Counted from the first letter of the stretch, positions 25,332 through 34,260 are shown. The stretch: 64,000 nucleotides of DNA from Nocardioidaceae bacterium SCSIO 66511 (GCA_023100825.1 CP095846.1:1612001-1676000), one strand, 5' to 3'. Program-made: numbers and translations. The notes: generated from the sequence alone by a model not told the origin.

Positions 25332-26929
25332 ACCGCCAGCTCGTCCTCGGCGGGGCGCTCGGCGTGCTCGCGAGCTGGTCTGCGATCGGTCTCCTGCTCA
25401 CCTCGGGGTGGTTGATCTCGCGGGCGGCCGAGCAACCGCCGGTGCTCTACCTGATGGTCGCGATCGTCGGCGTACGCGCGTTCGGGGTCGCCCGAGGCGC
25501 CTTGCGGTACGCCGAACGTCTGCTGACACATGACGGAGCCCTTCGTACGCTGACGAAAGTCCGGATCGCGGTGTACGAGCAGCTCGAGCGTCGTGCGCCC
25601 GCCGGGCTCGGCGACCGACGCCGCGGCGACCTCGTCGCAAGAGTCGTCGGCGACGTCGACTCCCTCCAGGACTCCCTCCTGCGCGTACGTCTGCCCTGGC
25701 TGGTCACGTCGACCGCGGCCGCCGGAACCACGGTCCTCGTCGCCGTGCTGCTGCCACCGGCGGGCTTGGTTCTGGTCGGGTCGGCGACGATCCTCGTCGC
25801 AGGTGTGCCCGCGCTCGTACGGATCGCGGGTGAGCGGACCGCATCGCAGGTCGCCCCGCTACGCGGAGACCTCGCGGCCGCGGCTGCGGAGACGGTGTAC
25901 GCGGCGCCCGATCTGGTTGCGTACGAGGCAACTCCACTCGTTCGCGATCGGATCGACGTGATCGATGCCCGGCTGCGACGGACCGAACGGAAATGCGCGT
26001 GGCTCGAAGGCCTCGGCTCAGCGGTCGTCCTGGTCGTGCTCGGAGCCGCGGTCGGGGCGATGCTCTGGCTGGGCGTCCCTGCGGTCGAGAACGGGACGCT
26101 CGCACCCGTGTTGCTCGCCGTCATTGCGCTGGCACCGGTGGCGCTGCTGGATCCGCTCGACGGGCTGGCGGAGATGAGCCAGACCCGTGCTCGGGTCGCG
26201 GGTGCGCGCGAGCGGCTCGATCAGCTCGGCCGGTCGCCGCTACCGGTCACCGATCCGACCGAGGAAGCGCGACCGGCCGGGCATGCCGTCGAGGTTCGTG
26301 GTCTCGCGGCGGCCTGGCCGAACGGCCCGCTGGTACTGCAGAACGTCGCCCTCGACCTGCCCGAAGGCGGCGTCGTGACCGTGACCGGGCCGAGCGGCAG
26401 CGGCAAGTCGACGCTCGCCGCCGTACTGCTGAAGTTCCTCGAGCCGAGTGCGGGAAAGGTACGTATCGGCGGAGTCGACATCGAGTCGTTGACGGGCGAC
26501 CAGGTGCGCGGCGTCGTGGGCATGCTCGGGCAGGACGAACACGTCTTCGACACCTCCATCCGGGAGAACCTGCGAATCGCCCGCGCGGATGCCGGCGACG
26601 AGAGGCTCTGGACCGCACTGGACGACGCCGGCCTGGGCGAGTTCGTACGTACGCTTCCCGCCGGTCTCGACACCGCGGTCGGGGAGAACGGCGCCCGGCT
26701 GTCCGGCGGCGAGCGCCAGCGACTCGGACTGGCGCGGCTGCTGCTCGGAGACCACCGGGTGCTGATCCTCGACGAGCCCACCGAGCAACTCGATGAGGAG
26801 ACCGGTGACGCGCTGCTCGCCGACCTTCTCGCACTGGCCACCGAACGCTCGATCCTGCTCATCACCCATCGCCCGACGACGCAGCTGTCTCACGTCGTGA
26901 GAGGCGAAACGGCACTGCTCAGGCGGTGA
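25328..26929 (+). CDS. cydC: ABC exporter subunit CydC
   Basis: 533 residues, partner of CydD in the heterodimeric thiol exporter needed for bd oxidase assembly. The N-terminal membrane domain is followed by an ATPase with Walker A GPSGSGKST, signature LSGGERQRLGLARLLL and Walker B VLILDEPTEQLD. ATG 25328 overlaps the cydD stop as ATGA. It is the last gene of cydABDC and converges on the DUF2231 gene 8 bases away. No insertion like that of CydD is present. Confidence 0.92.
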   Translation: MNRQLVLGGALGVLASWSAIGLLLTSGWLISRAAEQPPVLYLMVAIVGVRAFGVARGALRYAERLLTHDGALRTLTKVRIAVYEQLERRAPAGLGDRRRGDLVARVVGDVDSLQDSLLRVRLPWLVTSTAAAGTTVLVAVLLPPAGLVLVGSATILVAGVPALVRIAGERTASQVAPLRGDLAAAAAETVYAAPDLVAYEATPLVRDRIDVIDARLRRTERKCAWLEGLGSAVVLVVLGAAVGAMLWLGVPAVENGTLAPVLLAVIALAPVALLDPLDGLAEMSQTRARVAGARERLDQLGRSPLPVTDPTEEARPAGHAVEVRGLAAAWPNGPLVLQNVALDLPEGGVVTVTGPSGSGKSTLAAVLLKFLEPSAGKVRIGGVDIESLTGDQVRGVVGMLGQDEHVFDTSIRENLRIARADAGDERLWTALDDAGLGEFVRTLPAGLDTAVGENGARLSGGERQRLGLARLLLGDHRVLILDEPTEQLDEETGDALLADLLALATERSILLITHRPTTQLSHVVRGETALLRR

Positions 26930-26937
26930 GGAGTCGG

Positions 26938-27519
26938 TCAGTCGGTCGAGACGGTGCCGTCCCAGACTGCTCGGGCGCCCGAGTCGCCAACCCGAACGAC
27001 GTGCACCACCGACCCGACCGCAGCGGCGCTGGCGATCAGCCCGATCACGACGCTGACGACGGTCACCCGAGCACCGACCGTCGTACGCCCGTTGCCGAGG
27101 TCGAGCCGCTCGCCGCCTTCGGCAGTGGACCCGACTGCACCGACCGGCTCGGGTCGGCGTTCGGCGCGAGTGCCGGCGGCACGGTCCGCGTACCACCGAT
27201 GCCACGCCCACTGGCCGACGCCCGCGATCGCGACCGCGATGGACCAGCCCAGCATCAGGTTTCCGAGCTCCTCGTGGCGGGTGACCAGTGGCGTGCCACC
27301 GCCGAGCTGATCGCGCAGCCAATCACCGGCGTTCGTGGTGACGGGCACCATCGCAAGGGCGGCGAGGCACGCGATCGGCGTCAGCACACCGAGCCATCGA
27401 CGAGCACGGGGCCACCACGCCGACAACACGACACACAAGGCTGCCGTAGGGATGAGCACGATCGTCAGATGCACCAGCAGTACGTGCGCGGGCAGTCCGT
27501 TGATCTCGACGGGTCCCAT
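26938..27519 (-). CDS. DUF2231 membrane protein
   Basis: 193 residues with four membrane helices (about 10-30, 40-60, 80-105 and 150-175) and a polar loop between helices three and four. The N-terminus (NGLPAHVLLVHLTIVLIP) matches DUF2231, a family of integral membrane proteins found near redox proteins. His residues in LPAH and VHL could bind heme or metal, but that is inference. It starts 4 bases after the Rieske gene stop on the same strand, so the two form an operon. ATG 27519 has no strong Shine-Dalgarno sequence, consistent with coupling. Confidence 0.75.
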   Translation of the reverse strand: MGPVEINGLPAHVLLVHLTIVLIPTAALCVVLSAWWPRARRWLGVLTPIACLAALAMVPVTTNAGDWLRDQLGGGTPLVTRHEELGNLMLGWSIAVAIAGVGQWAWHRWYADRAAGTRAERRPEPVGAVGSTAEGGERLDLGNGRTTVGARVTVVSVVIGLIASAAAVGSVVHVVRVGDSGARAVWDGTVSTD

Positions 27520-27523
27520 AATG

Positions 27524-27976
27524 CTACGTCGCCACGATCTCGTTGCCCTGGACCTTGACCGACACCTTCGCGAGCGGCTCCGGCGCGGGACCCGACTTCA
27601 CCTGACCGGTGGCGGCATCGAAGATCGAGTTGTGACATGGGCAGTGCAGCTCCGCTCCGTCGGGCTTCACCGCGCAGCCCTGATGCGTGCAGACCGAGCT
27701 GAACGCCACGACCTCGCCCTTCGTGGGCTGCGACAGAAGGATCGCCTCGCCGTTCACATCGGCCTGCGTCGACCCTCCGACCGGCACGTCGCTGACCTTT
27801 GCGATCGACTCACCCGACTTCGGTTTCGGCGCATCGCCGGTAGTCGTCGAACCCCCGGAGCCGCCGTCGGACTCGCCGTCTGAGCTGCCGCCGCACGCGG
27901 CGAGCACTGCCGCGCCGACCGCGCCGCCGCCGATGCCGATGGCGTTGCGCCGGGTGATGGGATGACTGACGGTCAT
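27524..27976 (-). CDS. Rieske [2Fe-2S] lipoprotein, Tat-exported
   Basis: 150 residues. A twin-arginine signal (ITRRNAIGIGGGAVGAAVLAAC) ends in a lipobox, so the protein is exported folded with its cluster and lipid-anchored outside. A Gly/Ser linker leads to a Rieske domain with CTHQGC and CPCHNS, which gives two Cys and two His for a [2Fe-2S] cluster. ATG 27976 has GGAAGG upstream. It is too small for the QcrA subunit of a bc complex and has no membrane helices apart from the signal. It and the DUF2231 protein may form a small electron-transfer pair. Confidence 0.85.
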   Translation of the reverse strand: MTVSHPITRRNAIGIGGGAVGAAVLAACGGSSDGESDGGSGGSTTTGDAPKPKSGESIAKVSDVPVGGSTQADVNGEAILLSQPTKGEVVAFSSVCTHQGCAVKPDGAELHCPCHNSIFDAATGQVKSGPAPEPLAKVSVKVQGNEIVAT

Positions 27977-28037
27977 CTGCCTTCCTCTCCGTTGGTGACG
28001 TCTGTGACTACGACCTGCGCCCACGGATAGTTCAATG

Positions 28038-28085
28038 GGAAACAACATTTCCTCGAAATCGAACCAGATCCGCGTCCGCAGCGTA
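28038..28085. promoter_or_regulatory. Dyad and possible ECF promoter between Rieske and sigma genes
   Basis: GGAAA-CAACA-TTTCC forms a dyad at 28038-28052. GAAC (28061-28064) and CGTA (28082-28085) are 17 bases apart, like an ECF sigma promoter, and sit just before the sigma gene. This could be the self-activated promoter of the sigma factor. Both elements are short and could be chance. Confidence 0.3.
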
Positions 28086-28104
28086 GAAGGTGGTGGAGGT
28101 GCCG

Positions 28105-28614
28105 ATGCCAGACGCTCAGGCCGAGATGCTGCGGTCCTTGCACGACGAGTACGGCGCGGCGCTGTGGGCGTTCGCGCTGCGAGGCACGCGCGGCGACGCA
28201 GCGGCCGCCGAGGACGTCGTACAGGAGACCCTGCTGCGGGCCTGGCGCCACATCGACACCCTCGACCCCGAGCAGGGGTCGCCGCGGGCGTGGCTCTACT
28301 CCGTCGCGCACCGGGTCATGATCGACGGCTGGCGCAAGTCGTCACGGATGCGAGAGGTGGTCGAGGCAGACGTACCCGAACGTGCGACGCCCGACAACAC
28401 CGACGGGCTGCTCGACGGATGGCTCGTCGAGGAGGCGCTGGGCCGGCTCAGCGCCGACCACCGCGCCGTACTGCTGGAGTGCTACTACCGAGGGCAGTCG
28501 ACGCGTGCCGCTGCCGACCGCCTCGGCATCCCGGAAGGCACGGTCAAGTCACGTACCCACTATGCGTTACGGGCGTTGCGTCTCGTACTCGCGGAGATGG
28601 GGGTGACGTCATGA
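28105..28614 (+). CDS. ECF-family RNA polymerase sigma factor
   Basis: 169 residues with region 2 (LHDEYGAALWAFALRGT, then AEDVVQETLLRAWRH) and region 4 (LGRLSADHRAVLLECYYRGQSTRAAADRLGIPEGTVKSRTHYALRAL), and no region 1 or 3, as expected for an extracytoplasmic-function sigma factor. GGAGGT lies 5 bases before ATG 28105. Its stop overlaps the next gene as ATGA, a membrane anti-sigma factor with a zinc-binding motif. The pair resembles SigK/SigL-type systems. The regulon and signal are unknown. The divergent Rieske gene is a candidate target. Confidence 0.9.
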   Translation: MPDAQAEMLRSLHDEYGAALWAFALRGTRGDAAAAEDVVQETLLRAWRHIDTLDPEQGSPRAWLYSVAHRVMIDGWRKSSRMREVVEADVPERATPDNTDGLLDGWLVEEALGRLSADHRAVLLECYYRGQSTRAAADRLGIPEGTVKSRTHYALRALRLVLAEMGVTS

Positions 28615-29300
28615 CCGACCCGTACGCACAGTCGAGCGACCCGTTCGAGCAGTACGACGCGGCGTACGTGCTCGGCGCATTGTCGCCCGGTGACCGGCGT
28701 GACTTCGAACGCCACCTCGAGAGCTGCGACCGCTGCGCCCGGTCCGTGCGCGAGCTCGCCGGAATGCCCGGCATCATGGCGCATGCCGATCCGCTTGCCG
28801 ATGACTGGCCGGCGCCGCCCCTTCCGGACACGTTGCTGCCGCGAATGCTTGCTATCCGCGAGAAGGAGCGTCGTCGGCGGAACTGGCTCGTACGAGGCCT
28901 GATCGCCGGTGCGGCCGCGGTGCTCATGGTCGTGGTGGGCGTCGCGGTGACGGTCTCCGACGATTCGGACGACGGGCCGAGTGGCTCCAGCGTGTCTGCA
29001 TTGGCGTTCAAGCAGCTCGTCGAGAGTCCCGTGCACGCGAGCGGTGACCTGAACGCCGTCGACTGGGGTACGCGCATCGACATCGACTGCACCTACGACG
29101 CGGGCACCGGGTACGAGGAGCGCTCGTACAAGCTCGTGGTCGCCGACGCAGACGGCAGCCGCCAGCAGGTCGCGGTGTGGAAGGTACGCCCCGGTCAGGA
29201 CGTCGCGTTGACCGGCAGCACCGACCTCGCCCCCGGTGAGATCACCGCCATCGACATCGTCGACGCTGACGGCAACAGCCTGCTGCGCGCGAAGCCCTGA
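28611..29300 (+). CDS. Membrane anti-sigma factor
   Basis: 229 residues. The N-terminal cytosolic part carries a zinc-type anti-sigma motif, His35-x3-Cys39-x2-Cys42 (ERHLESCDRC). One membrane helix (about 93-115, LIAGAAAVLMVVVGVAVTV) leads to an extracytoplasmic domain of about 110 residues resembling the anti-sigma-K C-terminal domain. Such proteins hold the sigma factor inactive until cleaved. The ATG overlaps the sigma stop (ATGA), and co-translation keeps the two in balance. Confidence 0.85.
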   Translation: MTDPYAQSSDPFEQYDAAYVLGALSPGDRRDFERHLESCDRCARSVRELAGMPGIMAHADPLADDWPAPPLPDTLLPRMLAIREKERRRRNWLVRGLIAGAAAVLMVVVGVAVTVSDDSDDGPSGSSVSALAFKQLVESPVHASGDLNAVDWGTRIDIDCTYDAGTGYEERSYKLVVADADGSRQQVAVWKVRPGQDVALTGSTDLAPGEITAIDIVDADGNSLLRAKP

Positions 29301-29314
29301 CCCGCGGTGACCGG

Positions 29315-30391
29315 TCAGACGTCGATGACCAGATCGCTGAGCGGCTTGGAGCAGCAGAGCAGGATCTTGCCGTCGGCGATCTCCCGCGGACGGATGCCGC
29401 CCGCGTGCTGCATATCGACCTCGCCTTCGAGCATGGACTGCTTACAGGTGCCGCAGACGCCTTCGCCGCAAGACGTCGGTACGACGACACCTGCGCCAGA
29501 CACGGCATCGAGGATCGTCGAGCCGCCGTCGCAGGTGACCGTACGACCGCTGCGGCGCAGCTCGATCGTATGGCCGGTCGCAGATCCGGCGGCGGTTTGA
29601 GCTGCCGGCGTTGGCGACTCAGCGATCGTGAAGCTCTCCTCGTGACAGCGCTCCGGGTCCACACCAGCCGTACGAAGCAGCTCGCGCACCGCCTCCATGT
29701 ACGGGGGAGGCCCGCACGTGAAGACCTCCCGCTCGTGCAGGTCGGGTACGAGGCGAAGTAACAGCGGCAGGTCGAGTCGCCCGCGTGGTCCGTTCCACAG
29801 CTCGGTCGACGCGTCGCCCTCGCAGATCGCTGTGACGGACAGAAACGCTTCGCGTGCAAGCGTTTCGAGTTCATCGCGGAAGACGATGTCGACCGGGGTG
29901 CGCGCGTTGTGCAAGAACACCACGTCGGAACGATCGCCCCGGTCGTACATCGCGCGCGTCATCGACATCAGCGGTGTGATGCCGCTTCCGGCAGAGAGGA
30001 ACAGGTAGCGAGGTGCGGCATGGTTGGCGGTCGAGAACACCCCGAGCGGCCCGCGTACGTCTACCCAGTCGTCGACGCCGAGGTTGTCGTGCAGCCAGTT
30101 CGAAACCGGTCCGCCGGGTACGCGTTTGACGGTGATCGTGACCGCATCGGGTCGAGTCGGCGGTGACGAGATGGTGTAGCAGCGTTCGAGCGTCTGGCCG
30201 TCGACATCGACGACGAGCGTCAAGTACTGGCCGGCGTCGAAGCGCAGCGGTCGCGGCAGCGAGAACGTGAAGCTCCTTACGTCGTGGGTGATGTCGTCGA
30301 TCCGCGTACACCGCAGCGGCTGGGCTATCTCGTCGACCCCGAGGTCGACTCCGAGGTCGACGGCGGGGGTGCGCGTGAGTATCTCGGTCAT
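29315..30391 (-). CDS. gbcB: Betaine demethylase reductase (GbcB-like)
   Basis: 358 residues. The order is an FAD-binding domain (RCYTISSPP), an NAD-binding domain (LFLSAGSGITPLMSM, FTCGPPPYM) and a C-terminal plant-type [2Fe-2S] ferredoxin (CGEGVCGTC, later Cys in LLCCSK). This order fits the reductase that passes electrons from NADH to a Rieske oxygenase, as in glycine betaine demethylase GbcB and carnitine oxygenase reductases. Its start overlaps the stop of the oxygenase gene by 4 bases, so the two are one functional unit. The exact substrate is inferred from the neighbouring betaine genes. Confidence 0.82.
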   Translation of the reverse strand: MTEILTRTPAVDLGVDLGVDEIAQPLRCTRIDDITHDVRSFTFSLPRPLRFDAGQYLTLVVDVDGQTLERCYTISSPPTRPDAVTITVKRVPGGPVSNWLHDNLGVDDWVDVRGPLGVFSTANHAAPRYLFLSAGSGITPLMSMTRAMYDRGDRSDVVFLHNARTPVDIVFRDELETLAREAFLSVTAICEGDASTELWNGPRGRLDLPLLLRLVPDLHEREVFTCGPPPYMEAVRELLRTAGVDPERCHEESFTIAESPTPAAQTAAGSATGHTIELRRSGRTVTCDGGSTILDAVSGAGVVVPTSCGEGVCGTCKQSMLEGEVDMQHAGGIRPREIADGKILLCCSKPLSDLVIDV

Positions 30392-31653
30392 GAGTGCAGG
30401 TACCTCCCGACCTCGGTGATGTACCAGTCGCAGAACGCGTCGACCTGGTACTCGTTCGGCGCGTACGGCCCCGGCTCGTACGCGGGGCTCCGAACGCCGG
30501 TCTGCGCGCGTACGACCAGCTCGGCGTCCTGCTCGTTGGTGCGGATCCAGACCGCGGTCAGGTTGTCGACGTCGTAGTCGACACCTTCGACCGCGTCCTC
30601 GTGCACCAACCAGGTCGTACGTACGAGAGTGCGTTCGGCGCTGAGCGGGATCGCCATCGACGTCACGGCGTGGTCGGAAAGGAAGTGCGACCAGAAGTTC
30701 GGCTGGTGGTGCAGACTGCAGCGCCCGAGCCGAGTGATGTCGAGATCGCCGAGCAGCTTGCGAGATGCCGCGCTGCCGTCGAGCGTGTACGACTCGCCTG
30801 CCCCGTCGAGAGGCTCGCGTTGGATGCGGAACGCCGACTGCCGGCCGCTGATCTCCTCGATCGCCTCGTACGGCATGCCGCGCTGTTCGCAGGCCGCCTC
30901 GAGGTCGGCCTGCGCTTGGAGATACCGCGCATGCGCAGGCAGCAACCGCTTCGGGATCTCGTCCTCGGCGTAGCCGTACGTCGGGAAGAAGGTGCACATC
31001 AGCTCGGGGTGCCCGGCTTCGCAGTGGTAGCACTCGCGGTTGTTCTCCATCACCAGCTTCCAGTTGGCGTCCTCGATGGTGTCGGTCTGAGCGGCCACCT
31101 TGGTGCGGTGCAGCTGATGTGGTGCGAGGTACGGCAGCGTCCGCCCGGCGACCTCCGCGAAGTCGGCCGGCGGTTCCTGCGCGAGGCAGATGAAGATCAG
31201 TCCGCCGACGACACGGGTGTGAACGGACTTGAGTGCGAAGCAGCTCCGGTCGAAGTCGGGCGCCTGCTGACCCGCGTGCAGCAGGGTGCCGTCGGGTGCG
31301 TACGTCCACTGGTGGTAGCCGCAGACGATGTTGCCGGTCGAGCCGGTTGGCTCGGTGAGTACGCGGGCGCCACGATGCCTGCACACGTTGTGAAGTGCGC
31401 GTACCTCTCCATCGTCGTCGCGGATGACCATGACCGGGTACGGACCGATGTCGATGGTCAGATAGTCACCGGGCTCGGGCACCTCGGCGGTACTGGCGAC
31501 GAACAGCCACTGCCGCGCGAAGATCGCCTTGATGTCCAGGTCGAAGAAGTCATCGCTGGTGTAGAAGGGCGCCTCCAGCGCCCTGCCGGGGACTCGGCTC
31601 TCGACGAGCCGTGCGGTCGAGGTGACGGGCGTCGGGTCCGCGAACGTGGTCAT
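30388..31653 (-). CDS. gbcA: Rieske-type betaine demethylase, oxygenase subunit (GbcA-like)
   Basis: 421 residues. The Rieske motif is CRHRGARVLTEPTGSTGNIVCGYHQW (written with x: C-x-H-x16-C-x2-H). The mononuclear iron region is ENNRECYHCEAGHPEL. Such enzymes remove a methyl group from glycine betaine, proline betaine or carnitine as formaldehyde, giving dimethylglycine or the monomethyl product. The length and the CGYHQW variant fit the GbcA/stachydrine demethylase group better than aromatic ring dioxygenases. AAAGGAGG lies 6 bases before ATG 31653. Partner reductase downstream, dehydrogenase upstream, and a betaine-type importer nearby support the call. Confidence 0.82.
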   Translation of the reverse strand: MTTFADPTPVTSTARLVESRVPGRALEAPFYTSDDFFDLDIKAIFARQWLFVASTAEVPEPGDYLTIDIGPYPVMVIRDDDGEVRALHNVCRHRGARVLTEPTGSTGNIVCGYHQWTYAPDGTLLHAGQQAPDFDRSCFALKSVHTRVVGGLIFICLAQEPPADFAEVAGRTLPYLAPHQLHRTKVAAQTDTIEDANWKLVMENNRECYHCEAGHPELMCTFFPTYGYAEDEIPKRLLPAHARYLQAQADLEAACEQRGMPYEAIEEISGRQSAFRIQREPLDGAGESYTLDGSAASRKLLGDLDITRLGRCSLHHQPNFWSHFLSDHAVTSMAIPLSAERTLVRTTWLVHEDAVEGVDYDVDNLTAVWIRTNEQDAELVVRAQTGVRSPAYEPGPYAPNEYQVDAFCDWYITEVGRYLHS

Positions 31654-31673
31654 GGACGGCCTCCTTTGCGAAG

Positions 31674-33716
31674 TCAGGTTGCGAGACAGAGCCGCAGCGC
31701 GTCATAGATGGCTGCGTGGATGTTGCGGCTGGCGACCGCATCGCCGATGCGGAACAACTGGTACGTGCCGTCGGGGTTGGTGTTGACGGCCTGCGGCTGC
31801 CCTTGCAGCAGCGCCTGGTGATCGACCTCGCCGAGGTTCGTCGACCCGCCGACGAGGTCGAAGTACAGCTCGTCGTTGGCGAGCGTGCCGTGCTCGACGA
31901 CGACGCGGTCGGCGATCCGCTCGGCCGTCGCGCCGGTGTACTCGTTGCACAACGTGACGGCCAACCGGCCGTCGCCTCGGCGGCTCACGGCGATGAGCCG
32001 GTAGGCGAGCGTGACCGTGACGCCGTACTCGTCGAACGCACGCAGGTACGCGGGGGAGTTCATGCTGCCGACGAGGGGAGCGACCATACGTTCGGGCGTG
32101 ACGTACTCGACGTGCGCGCCACCGTGTAGGAGCATTTCGGTCGCATCGAGCGCGGGCTCGGCGCCGTTGTCGTCGTATACAAGGACCGTTCCGCCGGAGC
32201 GTACGGATCCATCCATGATGTCCCAGGTATCGAGCACCAGGTCTTGTCCGGTGGAGAGGAAGTCCCGGTTGGGTAGGCCGCCGGTCGCGATGACGACGAG
32301 ATCGGGCTGCTCGGCGCGTACGTCTGCGACGTCTGCGTACACGCCGTACCGGAACTCGACGCCGGCGTGCTTCGCCTCGTCGATGCGCCAGTCGACGATG
32401 CCGATGAGGTCGCGTCGACGCGGTGACGACGATGCGAGCCGCACCTGACCGCCCGGTACGTCTGCCGCTTCGAGTACGACGACGTGATGACCGCGTTCAC
32501 CCAGTACGCGCGCAGCCTCGAGTCCCGCCGGCCCAGCGCCGACCACAACCGCCTTGCGTGCTTGGGATCTGGTTGCTTCGATGACGTGCGTGAGTGTCTG
32601 CTCGCGACCTGTCGCGGGGTTGTGGATGCATTTCGCGTCGCCCGACTCGTAGATGGCGTCGAGGCAGTAGTTCGCACCGACGCATGGGCGGATGCGATCC
32701 TCATCGCCCGACGCGAGTTTCGAGACGAGGTACGGGTCGGCGAGTTGGGCCCTCGTCATGCCGACGAGGTCGAGCAGACCGTCGCGGATCGCGTGCCGGG
32801 CGGTCGCCACATCGGAGATCCGGGACGCGTGCATGACCGGGATTCTCACCGCTCGGCGTACCTCACCGGCGAAGTCGAGGAACGGCGCGGACGGCGTGCC
32901 CATCGACGGAATCACCTTGCTGAGCGTTGCGTCGCTCTCGATCGTCCCCTTGATGATGCTGAGGAAGTCGACGCCGTCGGCGGCGTACGCCTCGAGTGCG
33001 GCGACGGTGTCGTCGAGTACGAGTCCGTCGGGTCGGTCCTCGTCCATCGACATCCGGATGCCAACGATGAAGTCGGGTCCGACGGCCGCGCGTACTGCCT
33101 GGATCACCCGTCGCGGAAAGGACATCCGGTGTTCGAGGTCGCCGGCCAATTCGTCCGTTCGGAGGTTGGTCGACGGCGACAGGAACGCATCGTGCAGGTG
33201 CCCGTACGACTGGATCTCGATGCCGTCGAGCCCACCGTCGCGGCATCGCACGGCCGCCTCCGCGTAGTGAGCGACGATGCGGTCGAGGTCCCAGCGCTCT
33301 GCGACTTTGGGGAACGCCCGATGGGCGGGCTCGCGCAGCGGTGACGGGTAGACGACAGGTAGCCAGTCGCCGGCGTAGTTGCTCGTACGCCTGCCCAGAT
33401 GGGTGACCTGACACATCACCGCGGCGCCGTGCTCGTGTACGTCGTCGGCGAGTCTGCGCAGCCACGGCACGATCTCGTCGCGATACAGCAGCAGGTTGCC
33501 GAACGCCGGGGGGCTGTCGGGCGAGACCACGGCGGAGCCACCGATCATCGTCAGTCCGACGCCCCCACGTGCCTTCTCCCGGTGGTACAGGCGGTAGCGG
33601 TCCTTGGGCAGCCCGTCCTCGGCGTACGCGGGCTCGTGCGACGTACTCACGACGCGGTTGCGAAGCGTCAGGTCCTTGAGCTCGTACGGCTCGAGGAGCG
33701 GGTCCATGGAGCGCAT
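31674..33716 (-). CDS. NADH:flavin oxidoreductase, dimethylglycine-dehydrogenase-like (DgcA type)
   Basis: 680 residues from ATG 33716. ATG 33707 is an alternative, and a TTG at 33755 would run into the regulatory repeat. The N-terminal old-yellow-enzyme barrel (FMN; LTMIGGSAVVSPDS) is followed by a cluster region (CVGANYC, then DAKCIHNP) and an FAD/NAD domain (VVVGAGPAGLEAARVLGERGHHVVVLEA). This resembles trimethylamine dehydrogenase and DgcA, which acts on dimethylglycine. In the cluster motif the second of the usual four Cys is Ala. It is first in a minus-strand operon with gbcA and gbcB, 20 bases apart. Confidence 0.8.
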   Translation of the reverse strand: MRSMDPLLEPYELKDLTLRNRVVSTSHEPAYAEDGLPKDRYRLYHREKARGGVGLTMIGGSAVVSPDSPPAFGNLLLYRDEIVPWLRRLADDVHEHGAAVMCQVTHLGRRTSNYAGDWLPVVYPSPLREPAHRAFPKVAERWDLDRIVAHYAEAAVRCRDGGLDGIEIQSYGHLHDAFLSPSTNLRTDELAGDLEHRMSFPRRVIQAVRAAVGPDFIVGIRMSMDEDRPDGLVLDDTVAALEAYAADGVDFLSIIKGTIESDATLSKVIPSMGTPSAPFLDFAGEVRRAVRIPVMHASRISDVATARHAIRDGLLDLVGMTRAQLADPYLVSKLASGDEDRIRPCVGANYCLDAIYESGDAKCIHNPATGREQTLTHVIEATRSQARKAVVVGAGPAGLEAARVLGERGHHVVVLEAADVPGGQVRLASSSPRRRDLIGIVDWRIDEAKHAGVEFRYGVYADVADVRAEQPDLVVIATGGLPNRDFLSTGQDLVLDTWDIMDGSVRSGGTVLVYDDNGAEPALDATEMLLHGGAHVEYVTPERMVAPLVGSMNSPAYLRAFDEYGVTVTLAYRLIAVSRRGDGRLAVTLCNEYTGATAERIADRVVVEHGTLANDELYFDLVGGSTNLGEVDHQALLQGQPQAVNTNPDGTYQLFRIGDAVASRNIHAAIYDALRLCLAT

Positions 33717-33720
33717 GGCA

Positions 33721-33794
33721 TCAGTGTGAGCGGGATTACTCCTGAAGAAAAGCAAACGTTAGTCAATGAAACCATGCAAGCCGATTGCATGATC
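33721..33794. promoter_or_regulatory. Duplicated LysR-operator region, copy A
   Basis: These 74 bases align without gaps to 34265-34338 at 54 of 74 positions. Fully identical blocks are TCAGTGTGAG, AGCAAACGTT and GCATGATC. The core GAAAAGCAAACGTTAGTC (33747-33764) resembles a LysR-type T-N11-A box. It lies directly before the dehydrogenase start and after the cupin stop. Confidence 0.7.
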
Positions 33795-33804
33795 TGCGGT
33801 GCCG

Positions 33805-34260
33805 CTACTCGTCCCAGACGATGCCGACGTCCTGCAGGCTCGGTCGGTTGAAACCCCAGGCGATCTGCAGGGTCGCGGAACGGTCGTTGTGAATCCGGTG
33901 GCGCGTGCCAGCAGGGATGTAGAGGCCGGTGCCCGGCGTCCCTCTGACCTGCTCGTCGCCGACGGTGAACACGGCGGACCCGGCGATCACGTAGTACCAC
34001 TCGTCGCCGTACGGATGGTGATGGAGCAGGTGGATGTCTCCCGGCTCGAACCAGGCGAGCCCGACCATGAGTTCGGTCGCTCCGGTCACCTCGCGAGAGA
34101 AGAGGTCGACCATGCGGCCCTGGTCGCGCGGGTCGCCGCCGGCCGCGATCCAGGCTTCTGCGTTGGGGTCCGAGAGATAGATCAACGGATGCTCGTCGGC
34201 CGATACGACCAGGCCGGCTTGGTCTGCTGTTGAAGTGGCTGCTTCAGGCTTTGGGCTCAT
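33805..34260 (-). CDS. Cupin-domain protein
   Basis: 151 residues with a single conserved beta-barrel. The cupin metal motif is visible as HLLHHHPYGDEW and the second motif as PAGTRHRIH, with His and Glu residues that bind a divalent metal. Small cupins act as dioxygenases, isomerases or ligand sensors. The function here is unknown, but it sits between the betaine dehydrogenase operon and the LysR regulator and has its own copy of the regulatory DNA in front. It probably helps betaine catabolism or senses an intermediate. ATG 34260 has no strong ribosome-binding site. Confidence 0.75.
   Translation of the reverse strand: MSPKPEAATSTADQAGLVVSADEHPLIYLSDPNAEAWIAAGGDPRDQGRMVDLFSREVTGATELMVGLAWFEPGDIHLLHHHPYGDEWYYVIAGSAVFTVGDEQVRGTPGTGLYIPAGTRHRIHNDRSATLQIAWGFNRPSLQDVGIVWDE

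Noticed and set aside
30388-31653. An aromatic-ring dioxygenase instead of a betaine demethylase
   Set aside because: No beta subunit gene is present, and the reductase, DgcA-like dehydrogenase and betaine importer point to a quaternary amine. Another substrate such as carnitine is not excluded.
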